From positions 2,870,612 to 2,934,611 of the forward strand of contig NZ_CP010554.1 of assembly GCF_000934545.1 (NCBI RefSeq): a stretch of DNA of 64,000 nucleotides. Reading direction: 5' to 3'. The DNA comes from Rugosibacter aromaticivorans (GTDB lineage: Bacteria; Pseudomonadota; Gammaproteobacteria; Burkholderiales; Rhodocyclaceae). Positions 45,577 through 57,119 of the stretch are shown here, piece by piece. The first letter of the stretch is position 1; each line of letters opens with the position of its first letter. The translations under genes were made by a program, and so were the position numbers. The notes under the pieces are model-generated. The model was not told the origin of the DNA. It was given only the letters and a program-made list of their open reading frames with translations, and made no database searches.

Positions 45577-46476
45577 ATGAAAAAACTAATGATGATTTTC
45601 TGTGTATCAATTCTATGTCTGGGCATGCTGGTCGATACCGTCGAGGCACGGCGCTTGGGCGGCGGTCAATCTTTCGGCATGAATCGATCATCCTCAGTCA
45701 TGAATCGTAGTACCACACCCACACGGCCGGCCACACCAACGCAAAATGCAGTACCCCCAGCGACGACAGCACCCGCGCCGATCACTCCACCGCGTACAGG
45801 GATGAGCCGCTGGCTGGGGCCGATTGCCGGTCTTGCCGCAGGCATTGGCTTAGCCGCCATGCTGTCACATTTTGGCATGGGCGAAGGCGTGGCTAATTTT
45901 TTGATGATCGCCTTGTTAGCCATGGGCGCCATTTTTCTCCTGCGGCGCTTTTTGGGCAACCGTCCTACAGGGAATACCCTTCTGTATCCTCAGCCTGTTG
46001 CGGCAAACCCTGTCGGTCGCCAAGAACCCATGGTTTTTGATGCGCAAAAAATCGGCGCTGGCGATACGGCGATGTCTATTGCTGCACAAGGCACAGCCGG
46101 CAACATTCCGGCTGACTTCGATGTGGAAGGCTTTTTACGCCAGGCCAAGCTCAGTTTTGTGCGCTTACAGGCCGCCAATGATCGTGGCGATATGGAAGAC
46201 ATCCGTCAATTTTCTACACCGGAAGTTGCGGCCGAGATACAGCTTCAGTTTCAGGAGCGTCAGCGTGCCTCGCAGCAAACAGATGTCGTTCAGTTAGCGG
46301 CGGATCTGCTGGATGTATCCACAGAAGCCGCACGTTATGTGGCGAGTGTGCGTTTTCATGGGCAATTGCGTGAAGACACGCAGAATGCGCCCGAGGCTTT
46401 TTCCGAGGTGTGGCATCTAGTGAAGCCGCTAAGCGGCGCCGGCGGCTGGCAAGTGGCTGGCATTCAGCAGGACTAG
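45577..46476 (+). CDS. Tim44-like domain membrane protein
   Basis: 299 residues. It has an N-terminal signal anchor (MIFCVSILCLGMLVDTVEA), an RRLGGGQSFG motif and a low-complexity T/P-rich stretch (MNRSTTPTRPATPTQNA), one or two helices (WLGPIAGLAAGIGLAAMLSHFG; MIALLAMGAIFLLRRFLGN), and a C-terminal Tim44-like domain from about residue 180 (ADFDVEGFLRQAKLSFVRLQAA to SEVWHLVKPLSGAGGW). The family is common in betaproteobacterial ubi clusters, with no proven role. At about 45967 a short CAGGGAATACCCTT resembles the hairpin of the long-form repeat, though it may be chance. Confidence 0.87.
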   Translation: MKKLMMIFCVSILCLGMLVDTVEARRLGGGQSFGMNRSSSVMNRSTTPTRPATPTQNAVPPATTAPAPITPPRTGMSRWLGPIAGLAAGIGLAAMLSHFGMGEGVANFLMIALLAMGAIFLLRRFLGNRPTGNTLLYPQPVAANPVGRQEPMVFDAQKIGAGDTAMSIAAQGTAGNIPADFDVEGFLRQAKLSFVRLQAANDRGDMEDIRQFSTPEVAAEIQLQFQERQRASQQTDVVQLAADLLDVSTEAARYVASVRFHGQLREDTQNAPEAFSEVWHLVKPLSGAGGWQVAGIQQD

Positions 46477-46484
46477 ATCCGCAC

Positions 46485-47063
46485 ATGCCCCTTCTGCCTG
46501 CCCCTGCGGTGGCTGTTATAGCGGCTGTTAATCATCTGCTGGGTCAGGCAGCGTGGGCGCGGATGAAATTGCAGCCGTTTGCAGGCCAATATGCAAAAAT
46601 TTCACTCCCGCCTTTTTCAGCCGTGTTCAGCGTGACACCAGAAGGCTTGATCGCCCCATCGGCTGGTGCCGAACCTGCGGTATCGATCGACTTACCAGCC
46701 AGCACGCCCTTCTTGGCACTGCAGGGCCATGCGGCCATTGGGCGTGCGGCGCGCATCAGCGGTTCAGCAGAATTTGCGCAAAACCTAGGCTATGTTTTGC
46801 AACACCTGCGCTGGGATGTAGAAGAAGACCTTTCTCGAATATTTGGTGACATCGTCTCGCATCGACTGGTAGCAAGCGCTCACGCTTTTGCGGCAAATCA
46901 GAAAAAACGCGCCATGAATGTGGCAGAAAATATCAGCGAATATCTCATCGAAGAACACCCGACCTTGGTTCACCGTCATGCCATCGCCGACTTTTCAGCC
47001 GCTGTTGATCATTTGCGTGACGACGTGGCGCGGCTGGAAAAAAGAATACAACGCCTCAGCTAA
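46485..47063 (+). CDS. ubiJ: Ubiquinone biosynthesis accessory factor UbiJ (SCP2 domain)
   Basis: 192 residues from the ATG at 46485. UbiJ has an SCP2 lipid-binding domain and organises the aerobic ubiquinone complex. VSIDLPASTPFLALQGHAAI and ISGSAEFAQNLGYVLQHLRWDVEEDLSRIFGD are typical. Residues about 163-173 (VHRHAIADFSAA) are encoded by a sense repeat copy, followed by the usual coiled coil DHLRDDVARLEKRIQRL. The gene normally leads into ubiB, but here a convergent porin gene follows, so ubiB must lie elsewhere. Confidence 0.9.
   Translation: MPLLPAPAVAVIAAVNHLLGQAAWARMKLQPFAGQYAKISLPPFSAVFSVTPEGLIAPSAGAEPAVSIDLPASTPFLALQGHAAIGRAARISGSAEFAQNLGYVLQHLRWDVEEDLSRIFGDIVSHRLVASAHAFAANQKKRAMNVAENISEYLIEEHPTLVHRHAIADFSAAVDHLRDDVARLEKRIQRLS
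46971..47002 (+). repeat. Dispersed repeat copy inside ubiJ
   Basis: CACCGTCATGCCATCGCCGA then CTTTTCAGCCGC. The core is altered on the left (ATGCCATCGCC) but the right half is exact. Sense to ubiJ. Confidence 0.7.
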
Positions 47064-47093
47064 CTACTGCCAAGTGACTGATTAAGTGCCCCG

Positions 47094-48356
47094 TTAAAAA
47101 TTATGGTTGTATTGCACCGAAAGCAAATCAGCGCTGGTGTCAAAGTTGCCGCGTATGGTTTGCGTGAAAGGCCCACCCAGGGCGACAGCCCTTTCCGTTG
47201 ATACTTTCTTGAAGAAAATATGGCTATAGCCCATATCCAGCGAACTTTGTGGCGACAAGGTATAACGCGCGCCCACGGAAAGCCAGGTTCGATCCGCATC
47301 TGGCAGCGTCATGGTTCGGTCGGCTGCATTTGGCACCGGCGTCTTATCGTAGGCTGTGCCCAGGCGCAACTTCCAAGCATCGTTCATGCGGTAATTAGCG
47401 CCAAGGCCCACGCGGTACGTATCGCGAAAATTAAATTTCAGCGCTGCAACAGGTGCACCCGTCGTTGCGCTGGTCGCCGTGATTGTCTTGATTGAACTCC
47501 AGTAAGTCCAGGTGACATCTGCCAGAAGATCCCAGCGATCGTTCAAGCGTTGGTGCAAAGCCAGCGAGAGATTATCCGGTGTTTCGAGCTCTGCCTTGAT
47601 ATTTCGATTGAGCACGCCTTGAATGTCTTGCTTGCCATCAAGATGAAACTTGAGCCGTGAGCGATAGGCCAGCCCCAGCCGCGTGTCGGGCGAGACCTGG
47701 AACATCGCGCCGAGGTTATAGCTCCACGCGGCATCATCCCCTTCCAGTCTGGCGATGCGCTGGGTAGCTGCGGCCACAGGCGCCATCTGGCGAAACTCGA
47801 CTTCGTTTCGCGCATAGTTAAGACCGAAACCCAGCGAGACGGTGTCGTTCAAGCGATAGGCAATCGAAGGGTTAATATTGATCTGCTTGATTTCAGCAAA
47901 GTAACCGGAAAAGCGGCCAATAAAATTTTGGTCGTATTCGGTTTTGTTGCCAAAAGTCGGCGATAGCCCAACGCCGATTCGCAAACGTGGCGAGATGGTA
48001 TAAGCGTAATACGCCGCTGGGATCAGTGAGGTGCCACCCCCATCCCCACCGCTATTACCCAGTGCGAAAGTGGGCATTGCTGTCGTGCCTGCGTTGCTGA
48101 AATCGACCGAGCGATTGAGCACCGTACCAGCAATCGAAAGGCTATGGCCCTCGGGTAGATACGTCATGCCAGCCGGGTTGAAAAATAGTGTGCTCGCATC
48201 TTCAGCGCTGGCAGCTGCCCCCGCAAAGGCATTTCCATTACCTGCACCGTTCTGATTTTGTAATGCAAACCCTGCGGCACTTGCCGTGATAGATAGCATC
48301 GATAAAAAAGTCAGGATTAGCGCTTGTGAGTTGCGTAGATGAGCTAGGCGCTTCAT
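47094..48356 (-). CDS. FadL-family outer membrane transport protein
   Basis: 420 residues from an ATG with GAGGAG upstream. A signal peptide (ILTFLSMLSITASA) is followed by AGFALQNQNGAGNGNAFAGA and DASTLFFNPAGMTYLPEG, the N-terminal hatch signature of FadL/TodX proteins. The rest shows alternating beta-strand patterns and ends in YNHNF with the terminal Phe needed for outer membrane insertion. The family takes up long-chain fatty acids or aromatic hydrocarbons; the substrate is not evident. Given the aromatic cluster 22 kb away, hydrocarbon uptake is possible but unproven. Confidence 0.9.
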   Translation of the reverse strand: MKRLAHLRNSQALILTFLSMLSITASAAGFALQNQNGAGNGNAFAGAAASAEDASTLFFNPAGMTYLPEGHSLSIAGTVLNRSVDFSNAGTTAMPTFALGNSGGDGGGTSLIPAAYYAYTISPRLRIGVGLSPTFGNKTEYDQNFIGRFSGYFAEIKQININPSIAYRLNDTVSLGFGLNYARNEVEFRQMAPVAAATQRIARLEGDDAAWSYNLGAMFQVSPDTRLGLAYRSRLKFHLDGKQDIQGVLNRNIKAELETPDNLSLALHQRLNDRWDLLADVTWTYWSSIKTITATSATTGAPVAALKFNFRDTYRVGLGANYRMNDAWKLRLGTAYDKTPVPNAADRTMTLPDADRTWLSVGARYTLSPQSSLDMGYSHIFFKKVSTERAVALGGPFTQTIRGNFDTSADLLSVQYNHNF

Positions 48357-48469
48357 TTTGATCTCCTCGTATTTTTATGCTTTTTTTTATCGCCAGGGAT
48401 GAATGCGTAGAATCACTATAAGCCTCTCTTTTATCGAAAACAAGTACGATAAATTCTGCAATGAAAAGG

Positions 48470-48498
48470 TTGTCGACTGGCATAATCCTGGCTAGAAT
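48470..48498 (+). promoter_or_regulatory. Possible sigma-70 promoter of sodB
   Basis: TTGTCG (48470-48475), 17 bases, then TAGAAT (48493-48498), 4/6 and 5/6 matches to consensus. It lies about 50 bases before the sodB start in the divergent gap. Confidence 0.4.
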
Positions 48499-48545
48499 CA
48501 CTGGTCCTGCGTATGATTAGTACATCATTTTTAAAGGAATTAACT

Positions 48546-49130
48546 ATGGAACATACTCTCCCTCCCCTGCCGTATGCTATGGATGCGCTTGCACCCCACA
48601 TCTCGAAAGAAACTTTTGAATATCACTATGGCAAGCATCATCAAGCCTACGTTACTAACCTTAACAATTTGGTTAAAGGTACAGAGTACGAAAACCTTGA
48701 TCTTGAAGCCATCATCAAAAAAGCACCTGCTGGCGGCGTTTTTAATAACGCAGCGCAAGTCTGGAATCACACATTTTTTTGGAACAGCATGAAAGTCGCC
48801 GGTGGGGGATTACCAAGCGGTGCATTGGCTGACGCAATCACTACCAAATGGGGTAGTTTTGAAGAGTTCAAAAAGGCGTTTCAGGCGTCTGCTGTTGGTA
48901 ATTTCGGCTCGGGTTGGACATGGCTGGTGAAGAAAGCCGACGGTTCAGTGGATATTGTCAACACCAGTGCTGCAGGCACGCCACTGACTTCCGGGGATAA
49001 GGCTTTGCTCACCATCGATGTCTGGGAGCATGCTTACTACATCGATTACCGCAATGCACGACCCAAATTCGTGGAGACATTCCTCGCTTCACTTGTTAAT
49101 TGGAATTTTGCGGCAAAAAACTTTGCCTAA
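48546..49130 (+). CDS. sodB: Superoxide dismutase (Fe/Mn type, probably Fe)
   Basis: 194 residues from the ATG at 48546 (AAAGGAA upstream). The fold is complete: [20 protein letters not shown] with the first His ligand, [31 protein letters not shown], and [20 protein letters not shown] with the Asp and His ligands. The Fe form is suggested by NHTFFWNSM and the second-shell arrangement, though the metal cannot be certain. A bidirectional terminator separates it from the convergent atp operon. Confidence 0.96.
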   Translation: MEHTLPPLPYAMDALAPHISKETFEYHYGKHHQAYVTNLNNLVKGTEYENLDLEAIIKKAPAGGVFNNAAQVWNHTFFWNSMKVAGGGLPSGALADAITTKWGSFEEFKKAFQASAVGNFGSGWTWLVKKADGSVDIVNTSAAGTPLTSGDKALLTIDVWEHAYYIDYRNARPKFVETFLASLVNWNFAAKNFA

Positions 49131-49174
49131 CCGGCCCAACCAAAGCGCCTAAGGTGCCTTAGACGCCTAAAACC

Positions 49175-49201
49175 AAAAAGGCAGCTTGCGCTGCCTTTTT
49201 T
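49175..49201. terminator. Bidirectional Rho-independent terminator between sodB and atpC
   Basis: AAAAAGGCAGC, loop TTGC, GCTGCCTTTTTT. It has six G/C pairs in an 11-bp stem with T-runs in both directions, so it serves sodB (+) and the atp operon (-). Confidence 0.92.
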
Positions 49202-49220
49202 AAAAACCAATGAATGGATT

Positions 49221-49643
49221 TTAATGACCGTGTTTGCGCAATCGCTCAATCGCCGATAACTGCGCGATAGCTTCACTCAATTCAGCCTGGGCACGGGCAT
49301 AATCCATCTCGGCACTGCGGGTTGCCAATACTTCCTCGGCGCATTTCTTGGCTTCTAACGCTTTGGCCTGATCAAGATCAGCACCACGAATTGCCGTATC
49401 TGCCAACACCGTGACCAATCCAGGCTGCACTTCAAGCAGGCCACCAGCAACAAAGATAAGCTCCTCTTCGCCATGCGGCAGCTTGATACGCACTGTGCCC
49501 GGTTTGATACGTGTCATCAGCGGCATATGACCTGGCAAAATGCCTAACTCACCACTTTCCCCTGGCAAGGCGACAAACTCGGCCAAGCCGGAGAATATGG
49601 ATTCTTCTGCGCTGACTACATCTACATGAACTGTCATGGCCAT
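49221..49643 (-). CDS. atpC: ATP synthase F1 epsilon subunit
   Basis: 140 residues. It begins [19 protein letters not shown], with [20 protein letters not shown] and [20 protein letters not shown] forming the beta sandwich, and ends in the helical hairpin ([21 protein letters not shown]). It is the last gene of the ATP synthase operon. The epsilon subunit belongs to the central stalk and can inhibit ATP hydrolysis. Confidence 0.97.
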   Translation of the reverse strand: MAMTVHVDVVSAEESIFSGLAEFVALPGESGELGILPGHMPLMTRIKPGTVRIKLPHGEEELIFVAGGLLEVQPGLVTVLADTAIRGADLDQAKALEAKKCAEEVLATRSAEMDYARAQAELSEAIAQLSAIERLRKHGH

Positions 49644-49668
49644 ATCTTACCTTTCTTCTCGTGGACAA

Positions 49669-51108
<1,440 letters not shown>

Positions 51109-51121
51109 TTATAAACCTGGC

Positions 51122-51997
51122 TCAGCCTGCAATCGCCGCTGCGCCGCCAACAATTTCCGAGATTTCTTTGGTAATTGCTGCTTGACGGGCTTTGTTATAA
51201 ACAAGCTGCAATTCTTTGATGACACTACCCGCATTATCTGTTGCAGCCTTCATGGCAACCATACGTGCTGATTGTTCGGAGGCCATATTTTCTGTCATCC
51301 CTTCATAAATCAGGGCTTCGACATAGCGCAGCAGTAAATCATCAACCACAGTTTGCGCATCAGGCTCATACAGATAATCCCACCCAGTTTCTGGTGTGCC
51401 AAGACGCTCACCAGACAGTGGCAGCAAAGGCTCAATCACCGCCTGTTGCGACATGGTATTAACAAAGCGTGTATAGGCAATATGAACTTCGTCCAGCTCG
51501 CCCGCCTGATAGGCATCAAGCATGACTTTGATCGGGCCTATCAGTTTTTCCATATGGGGGGTATCCCCGATATGGGTAATGTGTGACACAACCTTAGCGC
51601 CAAGACGCTGCATAAAGCCCAGCCCCTTGTTGCCAATGCAGGTCACGCTGATGTCACTAATGCCCTGCCTCTCCCACTGCCGCATGGCATTTATCGATTG
51701 GCGCAGCACATTGGTATTTAACCCGCCACACAAGCCTTTATCGGTGGTAATAACGATTAAACCAACGCGTTTGATAGAGGCCTTCTTTGTAAGAAAAGGA
51801 TGTCGATAATCGGTCATCAAGGCATGCGAAAGATTAGCCGCCAGGCGACGTATTTTTTCGCTATAAGGGCGAGCAGCACGCATCCGGTCCTGCGCTTTGC
51901 GCATTTTGGATGCAGCCACCATCTCCATAGCCTTGGTAATCTTGCGCGTGTTTTGAACGCTTTTGATTTTGCTACGTATCTCTTTACTGCCCGCCAT
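51122..51997 (-). CDS. atpG: ATP synthase F1 gamma subunit
   Basis: 291 residues. Long terminal helices with [29 protein letters not shown] at the start (the 20-residue signature [15 protein letters not shown]) and [20 protein letters not shown] toward the C-terminus form the rotating central shaft. [18 protein letters not shown] is the usual inner strand. Position between atpA and atpD is standard. Confidence 0.97.
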   Translation of the reverse strand: MAGSKEIRSKIKSVQNTRKITKAMEMVAASKMRKAQDRMRAARPYSEKIRRLAANLSHALMTDYRHPFLTKKASIKRVGLIVITTDKGLCGGLNTNVLRQSINAMRQWERQGISDISVTCIGNKGLGFMQRLGAKVVSHITHIGDTPHMEKLIGPIKVMLDAYQAGELDEVHIAYTRFVNTMSQQAVIEPLLPLSGERLGTPETGWDYLYEPDAQTVVDDLLLRYVEALIYEGMTENMASEQSARMVAMKAATDNAGSVIKELQLVYNKARQAAITKEISEIVGGAAAIAG

Positions 51998-52031
51998 GAT
52001 CGCCCTTTGTTAGCCAGCCAGGTACTGTGAA

Positions 52032-53573
52032 TCAGGCCCAGGATTTCTTGAAATCGACGATAGCCGTTTTGAGCTGTACTTCGGCGTCTTTGTCCAGGTC
52101 TTTCGTCGTTTCAATCTTGGTTACCAGATCGGCATGCTTCTGGCGCATGGTCTGATGCAGCGCCGATTCAAATGCCAGAATGCGCGGCACATCGATGTCG
52201 TCCATGAAACCTTCGTTTGAGGCGTACAGCGAAATCGCCATATCGGCAACCGACAGCGGTGAATACTGTAGCTGTTTCATGAGTTCGGTCACACGACGAC
52301 CACGCTCGAGCTGTTTGCGTGTTACCTCGTCGAGATCCGAGGCAAACTGGGCAAACGCCGCCAGTTCGCGATATTGCGCGAGGGACAAACGTACGCCGCC
52401 ACCAAGTTTCTTGATGACTTTGGTCTGCGCTGCACCGCCCACACGCGACACCGAGATACCGGCATTCATGGCAGGACGGATACCCGCATTGAACAAGTCG
52501 GTCTCAAGGAAAATCTGACCGTCTGTAATCGAAATCACGTTCGTCGGCACGAAAGCAGAAACATCACCTGCCTGGGTTTCAATGATGGGTAAAGCAGTCA
52601 ATGAGCCCGTTTTTCCTTTCACTTCGCCTTGGGTAAGTTTTTCCACCCAGGCTTCGGAAACACGCGCAGCACGCTCAAGCAAACGTGAGTGCAAATAGAA
52701 CACATCGCCCGGATAAGCTTCACGGCCTGGAGGACGGCGTAGCAACAGAGATATCTGACGATAGGCCCAGGCTTGTTTGGTCAAATCATCATAAACAATT
52801 AGCGCATCCATACCGCGATCGCGGAAATACTCACCCATGGTGCAGCCCGCATACGGCGCGAGAAACTGCATCGCGGCTGAGTCAGAAGCGGTAGCGGCAA
52901 CGACAACGGTGTATTCCATCGCGCCGTGCTCTTCGAGCTTGCGCACGACGTTAGCCACGGTGGATGCTTTTTGACCAATCGCCACATAGACGCAGAACAT
53001 GTTCTGGCCTTTTTGATTGATGATGGCATCAATTGCTACGGCGGTCTTACCCGTTTGCCGATCGCCAATGATCAATTCGCGCTGGCCACGTCCTACCGGC
53101 ACCATCGAGTCAACCGCTTTGAGCCCTGTTTGCACAGGCTGCGATACTGACTTGCGCCAGATAACGCCAGGAGCGACTTTTTCCAGCTTGTCTGTGAGTT
53201 TCGCGTTGATGGGGCCTTTGCCATCAATTGGCTCGCCCAGGGCATTCACTACACGACCGAGCAGCTCAGGGCCGATTGGCACCTCGAGAATGCGGCCCGT
53301 GCATTTAACGACGTCGCCTTCAGTAATGTGTTCGTAATCACCCAGCACCACAACACCCACTGAATCGCGCTCTAGATTGAGGGCTAAACCGAACGTATTG
53401 CCGGGAAACTCCAGCATTTCGCCTTGCATAACGTCCGCCAGACCATGCACACGACAGATGCCGTCAGTCACTGAAACCACAGTACCTTCATTACGCGCTG
53501 TTGCGGGCAGCTGCATCGTCTGAATCCGCGTTTTAATCAGCTCACTAATTTCAGATGGATTTAAATTCATCAA
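52032..53573 (-). CDS. atpA: ATP synthase F1 alpha subunit
   Basis: 513 residues, the non-catalytic nucleotide-binding subunit. P-loop [19 protein letters not shown] near residue 170, [30 protein letters not shown] and the arginine-finger region [19 protein letters not shown] are present. It lies 8 bases after atpH and 34 bases before atpG. Confidence 0.98.
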   Translation of the reverse strand: MMNLNPSEISELIKTRIQTMQLPATARNEGTVVSVTDGICRVHGLADVMQGEMLEFPGNTFGLALNLERDSVGVVVLGDYEHITEGDVVKCTGRILEVPIGPELLGRVVNALGEPIDGKGPINAKLTDKLEKVAPGVIWRKSVSQPVQTGLKAVDSMVPVGRGQRELIIGDRQTGKTAVAIDAIINQKGQNMFCVYVAIGQKASTVANVVRKLEEHGAMEYTVVVAATASDSAAMQFLAPYAGCTMGEYFRDRGMDALIVYDDLTKQAWAYRQISLLLRRPPGREAYPGDVFYLHSRLLERAARVSEAWVEKLTQGEVKGKTGSLTALPIIETQAGDVSAFVPTNVISITDGQIFLETDLFNAGIRPAMNAGISVSRVGGAAQTKVIKKLGGGVRLSLAQYRELAAFAQFASDLDEVTRKQLERGRRVTELMKQLQYSPLSVADMAISLYASNEGFMDDIDVPRILAFESALHQTMRQKHADLVTKIETTKDLDKDAEVQLKTAIVDFKKSWA

Positions 53574-53580
53574 ATAACTC

Positions 53581-54120
53581 CTAGTTCTTTAGGGCAATCG
53601 CCATAGCAGCAAGTTTGCCGCGAACTGAGGCATCAATCACCTCGTCGCCAACAGCCATACGCACACCCCCAATAAGCTCGGGGTCAAGCTTGATCGTCGC
53701 TTGTATCTGGCACGAAAACTTACGCTCGAGTTCTGCTACCAAATTTTTTAGCGTGGCATCATCGAGAGGAAAAGCCGAAGTAATCTCGGCGTGTTTGATA
53801 CCTTCAGCATCGGCTTTTAGTTCGTCAAACAGTGCAGCAATTTCCGGCAGAACCGTCAAGCGATTGTTATCAACCAGCACACGAATAAAGTTCTGCTGAT
53901 CCGCACTAAGATGACCACCAGCCGCCTCAAAATAAAGCTGAGCCAACTGAGCAGGATTAAACTGCGGATTGCCAATACATTCTTCCATAACCGGATCGGT
54001 TGTAATGTTTGACAGACGCGCAAGTGTTTCCGCCCAAGAGGCCAGGTCGGTAGAACTGCCTTTAGCCAGCTGGAAGGCAGCCTCAGCATAGGGCCTGGCC
54101 AGCGTAACATTTTCAGCCAT
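53581..54120 (-). CDS. atpH: ATP synthase F1 delta subunit
   Basis: 179 residues. It starts [20 protein letters not shown] and ends with [31 protein letters not shown], the delta/OSCP signature (GGVRMxxGDxxxDxSxRxxL). It joins the F1 head to the peripheral stalk. Spacing to atpF is 6 bases. Confidence 0.97.
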   Translation of the reverse strand: MAENVTLARPYAEAAFQLAKGSSTDLASWAETLARLSNITTDPVMEECIGNPQFNPAQLAQLYFEAAGGHLSADQQNFIRVLVDNNRLTVLPEIAALFDELKADAEGIKHAEITSAFPLDDATLKNLVAELERKFSCQIQATIKLDPELIGGVRMAVGDEVIDASVRGKLAAMAIALKN

Positions 54121-54126
54121 GTCTAA

Positions 54127-54597
54127 TCAAAGCTCCGACTTCAACTGAGAAAGTAACTCGGCATGTGCCTGAGGGTTAATTTCCTTGCGGAGAATTTTCT
54201 CAGCGCCTGCGACTGCCAACATAGCGACTTGTTCGCGAAGCGCCTCTTTAGCACGCTGCGAAGCGACACTCGCTTCTGCTTGGGCGGCTTCTCGAGCAAC
54301 CGAAACCACTCGGGTAGCTTCGGTGCGAGCCTCCTCCAGCAATTGGGCTGCTTGCTTTTCCGCCCCACTGCGAAATTCAGCAGCTGATTCACGTGCTTGA
54401 CGCAACGCTTCAGCGGCCTTTTTTTCAGCGTGCACCAAATCAGTCTTTGCCTTATCGGCTGCCGCAAGTCCGTCAGCGATTTTGCCCGCGCGCTCGTCTA
54501 GTGCCTTCATGATGGGCGGCCATACGAATTTCATCGTAAACCAAGCCAAAACAAAGAACACAGTCAGCTGGGCAAACAGCGTTGCGTTCAGATTCAC
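54127..54597 (-). CDS. atpF: ATP synthase F0 b subunit
   Basis: 156 residues. One N-terminal membrane helix ([24 protein letters not shown]) is followed by a long charged helix rich in Ala, Glu and Lys ([23 protein letters not shown] and beyond), the dimeric peripheral stalk. Standard length and position between atpE and atpH. Confidence 0.97.
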   Translation of the reverse strand: MNLNATLFAQLTVFFVLAWFTMKFVWPPIMKALDERAGKIADGLAAADKAKTDLVHAEKKAAEALRQARESAAEFRSGAEKQAAQLLEEARTEATRVVSVAREAAQAEASVASQRAKEALREQVAMLAVAGAEKILRKEINPQAHAELLSQLKSEL

Positions 54598-54625
54598 GTT
54601 ACTGGTCCTTTAAGAAAAAACGCGA

Positions 54626-54883
<258 letters not shown>

Positions 54884-54927
54884 TTATATAAAATTAACAA
54901 CGCTTAAAAAACCACAAAATGCCGCAA

Positions 54928-55755
54928 CTAGTGACTTTCATGTGCCTGGCCGATATACACCAGCGTCAGCATCATGAAAATGAATGCCTGCAAAACAACA
55001 ATCAATATGTGGAAAATTGCCCAGATCGAACCGGCCACAACGTGACCAAAAAACCCCATTGCGGTGGCTGTACTACCCATCAAAGCGATCAGCATGAATA
55101 CCAGCTCACCCGCATACATATTGCCAAACAGTCGCATGCCGTGAGACACCGTCTTGGCGACAAACTCAATCACCTGCATCGCAAAGTTTATGGGGTACAG
55201 CAAAGGATGATTGCCGAAGGGCGCGGTAAATAACTCATGCACCCAGCCACCAAAACCTTTAATTTTGACGTTGTAGTACAGACAAAGCAGCAGCACCCCA
55301 AGTGACATACCGAGCGTGCCATTCAGATCAGCCGTGGGCACAATGCGCTGATAATGCAATCCAAACCATTCAGCAGCAGCTCTGGGCAGAAGGTCTACTG
55401 GCAGAAAATCAAGGGCATTCATAAACAAAACCCAAACAAAAACGGTCAGAGCAACCGGCGCTATAAAACGACGATCGCCATGAACGATGGCTTTTGATTG
55501 GGTCTCAACCATTTCAACCAGCATTTCAACGGCACCTTGAAGACGGCCAGGAACGCCCGACGTGGCTCGCCGCGCCGCAATGATCATAAAAATAATCGCT
55601 AACGCGCCCATGCTGATAGACCAGAAGAGGGTATCCACATTGATTACCGTCCAATCAATAACCGCCAACTGTTTATGGCCGGTATTGGTTAAATGGGTCA
55701 AGTGGTGAACAATGTAGTCGCCTGCTACAGGCGCGTTTTCAGTGCTTGATGACAT
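54928..55755 (-). CDS. atpB: ATP synthase F0 a subunit
   Basis: 275 residues with five to six helices. [22 protein letters not shown] contains the essential Arg opposite the c-ring, and the last helix [18 protein letters not shown] is typical. [19 protein letters not shown] gives the first half-channel region. Gap to atpI is 2 bases and to atpE 53 bases. Confidence 0.97.
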   Translation of the reverse strand: MSSSTENAPVAGDYIVHHLTHLTNTGHKQLAVIDWTVINVDTLFWSISMGALAIIFMIIAARRATSGVPGRLQGAVEMLVEMVETQSKAIVHGDRRFIAPVALTVFVWVLFMNALDFLPVDLLPRAAAEWFGLHYQRIVPTADLNGTLGMSLGVLLLCLYYNVKIKGFGGWVHELFTAPFGNHPLLYPINFAMQVIEFVAKTVSHGMRLFGNMYAGELVFMLIALMGSTATAMGFFGHVVAGSIWAIFHILIVVLQAFIFMMLTLVYIGQAHESH

Positions 55756-55757
55756 AA

Positions 55758-56093
55758 TCAGTTTTTTAACAATAGCGCAAACAAATTAGCTTTTAAAGCA
55801 ACAAAAAGCCCTACCAACAATGCTAACCAGTGCACAGGGTAGAACCACTGAGCAGCCACCAAAAATACTATCGTAGCGAGAATTTTAACCAGCTCGCCAA
55901 CAAAAAAAGTGGCCACATTGGCACGTTTTTTTGCCGCCGAAGCAGAAAGCCTCGTTACAAAAAACAGATTGGGAATAGCGTATGCCGCCCCCCCTAATAA
56001 AACCGACAGCGCACCTCGCTGCCCTAACCATAGGCTGGCTAATCCCGCAGCAACCAGCACCCCGACCAGCTGAAGAAGTGCAGTTTTATACAT
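55758..56093 (-). CDS. atpI: ATP synthase subunit I
   Basis: 111 residues with four hydrophobic segments ([74 protein letters not shown]). AtpI proteins help assemble the c-ring or carry Mg. Sequence conservation is low in this family, so the call also rests on being the first gene of the atp operon, just before atpB. Confidence 0.9.
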   Translation of the reverse strand: MYKTALLQLVGVLVAAGLASLWLGQRGALSVLLGGAAYAIPNLFFVTRLSASAAKKRANVATFFVGELVKILATIVFLVAAQWFYPVHWLALLVGLFVALKANLFALLLKN

Positions 56094-56133
56094 CGATCAA
56101 ACCTTCCAAGGCCGCACAATTCAAAGCCGACCG

Positions 56134-56162
56134 ATTTTAAATGCTTGCAGAATAAGTGTCAA
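56134..56162 (-). promoter_or_regulatory. Sigma-70 promoter of the atp operon
   Basis: On the minus strand TTGACA (56162-56157), a 17-base spacer, then TAAAAT (56139-56134). The -35 is a full match and the -10 matches 5/6. It lies 41 bases before the atpI start codon. Confidence 0.75.
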
Positions 56163-56183
56163 TGAAATTGCCGTCACGCAATT

Positions 56184-56197
56184 GAGTCAATTGACTC
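56184..56197. promoter_or_regulatory. 14-bp perfect palindrome upstream of the atp promoter
   Basis: GAGTCAATTGACTC ends 21 bases upstream of the -35 box. It has no T-run on the minus strand, so it is not a standard terminator of parB; a protein-binding site is possible. Confidence 0.45.
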
Positions 56198-56204
56198 GTT
56201 TTAT

Positions 56205-56251
56205 CACCACGCATCGCACGCTTATCGAAAAGTCGGCGCTGGTGATACGCC
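56205..56251 (-). repeat. Dispersed repeat copy with inverted flank, downstream of parB
   Basis: On the minus strand GGCGTATCACCAGCGCCGAC then TTTTC, an exact core. TATCACCA recurs on the plus strand near 56202-56210, so the repeat arm and the flank form an 8-bp inverted repeat. It starts just after the parB stop. Confidence 0.8.
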
Positions 56252-56254
56252 ACT

Positions 56255-57118
56255 TCAGCCAAAATGCGTGCTCAGTAAACCATCAAGCTGATCCAGGCTT
56301 GCAAAGCGAATAGTCAGCGTGCCCACACCTTTTCTGTTAGCACTCACTTTCACTGTAGCGCCTATTTTATCTGATAATTCCTCTTCTAGTCTCTGTAGAT
56401 CACGATTGCCCTGGGGAGCACCTTCCGTCTTTTGTGATGGATTGAGTGCGCGCGCTACGAGCCGTTCAGTATCGCGAACCGATAACCGCTTTTCCACCAG
56501 CGTAGCGGCAATACGACCTTGCTCAAGCTTAGGCAGGGCTAGCAATGCCCGAGCATGACCCATTTCGATATCGCCCGCCATCAGCATATCCTGCACTGGT
56601 TTTGCTAATTGCAACAGACGCAACAGATTCGTTGCAGCCGACCGTGAACGACCCAGTGCGTCTGCTGCCTGCTGGTGCGTCATTTCAAACTCATCTATTA
56701 ACCGCTGAATACCCCCAGCTTCTTCAAGCGGATTGAGGTCTTCGCGTTGAATATTTTCGATAAGCGACATCGCCAACGCTGCATCATCAGGAATATCCCG
56801 TATAAGCACAGGGACTTCGTTCAGCCCGGCAATTTGAGCTGCACGCCAACGCCGCTCGCCGGCAATAATCTCGTAGCATGCAACGCCTTCATACACTACC
56901 GGGCGTACCGAAATGGGTTGGATCAAACCTTGGGCTTTGATCGAGGCCGCAAGTTCTTCTAACGAGCCAGGGTCCATCCGCGTGCGTGGCTGATATTTAC
57001 CGGGACGTAAAGCGTCGACTGACAACATGTCCTGCCGTTGTCCTTGATTGCTGCTAGTTTCTGGATCGAGCAGTGTATCCAAACCACGGCCCAAACCTTT
57101 TAATCGCGTTGCGTTCAT
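56255..57118 (-). CDS. parB: Chromosome partitioning protein ParB
   Basis: 287 residues from the ATG at 57118 (AAGGAG upstream). KGLGRGLDTLLD starts the protein; PRTRMDPGSLEELAASIKAQGL and YEIIAGERRWRAAQIAGLNEV (with the GERRWRA CTPase motif) form the N-terminal domain, then LIENIQREDLNPLEEAGG and the helix-turn-helix MTHQQAADALGRSRSAATNLLRLL. It binds parS, and two candidate parS sites lie 3.4 kb away between mnmG and mnmE. It pairs with parA 1 base upstream. Confidence 0.97.
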   Translation of the reverse strand: MNATRLKGLGRGLDTLLDPETSSNQGQRQDMLSVDALRPGKYQPRTRMDPGSLEELAASIKAQGLIQPISVRPVVYEGVACYEIIAGERRWRAAQIAGLNEVPVLIRDIPDDAALAMSLIENIQREDLNPLEEAGGIQRLIDEFEMTHQQAADALGRSRSAATNLLRLLQLAKPVQDMLMAGDIEMGHARALLALPKLEQGRIAATLVEKRLSVRDTERLVARALNPSQKTEGAPQGNRDLQRLEEELSDKIGATVKVSANRKGVGTLTIRFASLDQLDGLLSTHFG

Positions 57119-57119
57119 T

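Noticed and set aside
45960..45990. CAGGGAATACCCTT in the Tim44-like gene as a long-form hairpin remnant
   Set aside because: Neither repeat half is present beside it; too short to claim.
47951..47970. CAAAAGTCGGCGATAGCCCA in the porin gene as a repeat copy
   Set aside because: Only the central bases match and the encoded SPTFGNKTEYD fits ordinary FadL sequence, so it may be coincidence.
53160..53185. GGAGCGACTTTTTCCAGC in atpA as a repeat copy
   Set aside because: The match is short and the encoded EKVAPGV is conserved in AtpA.
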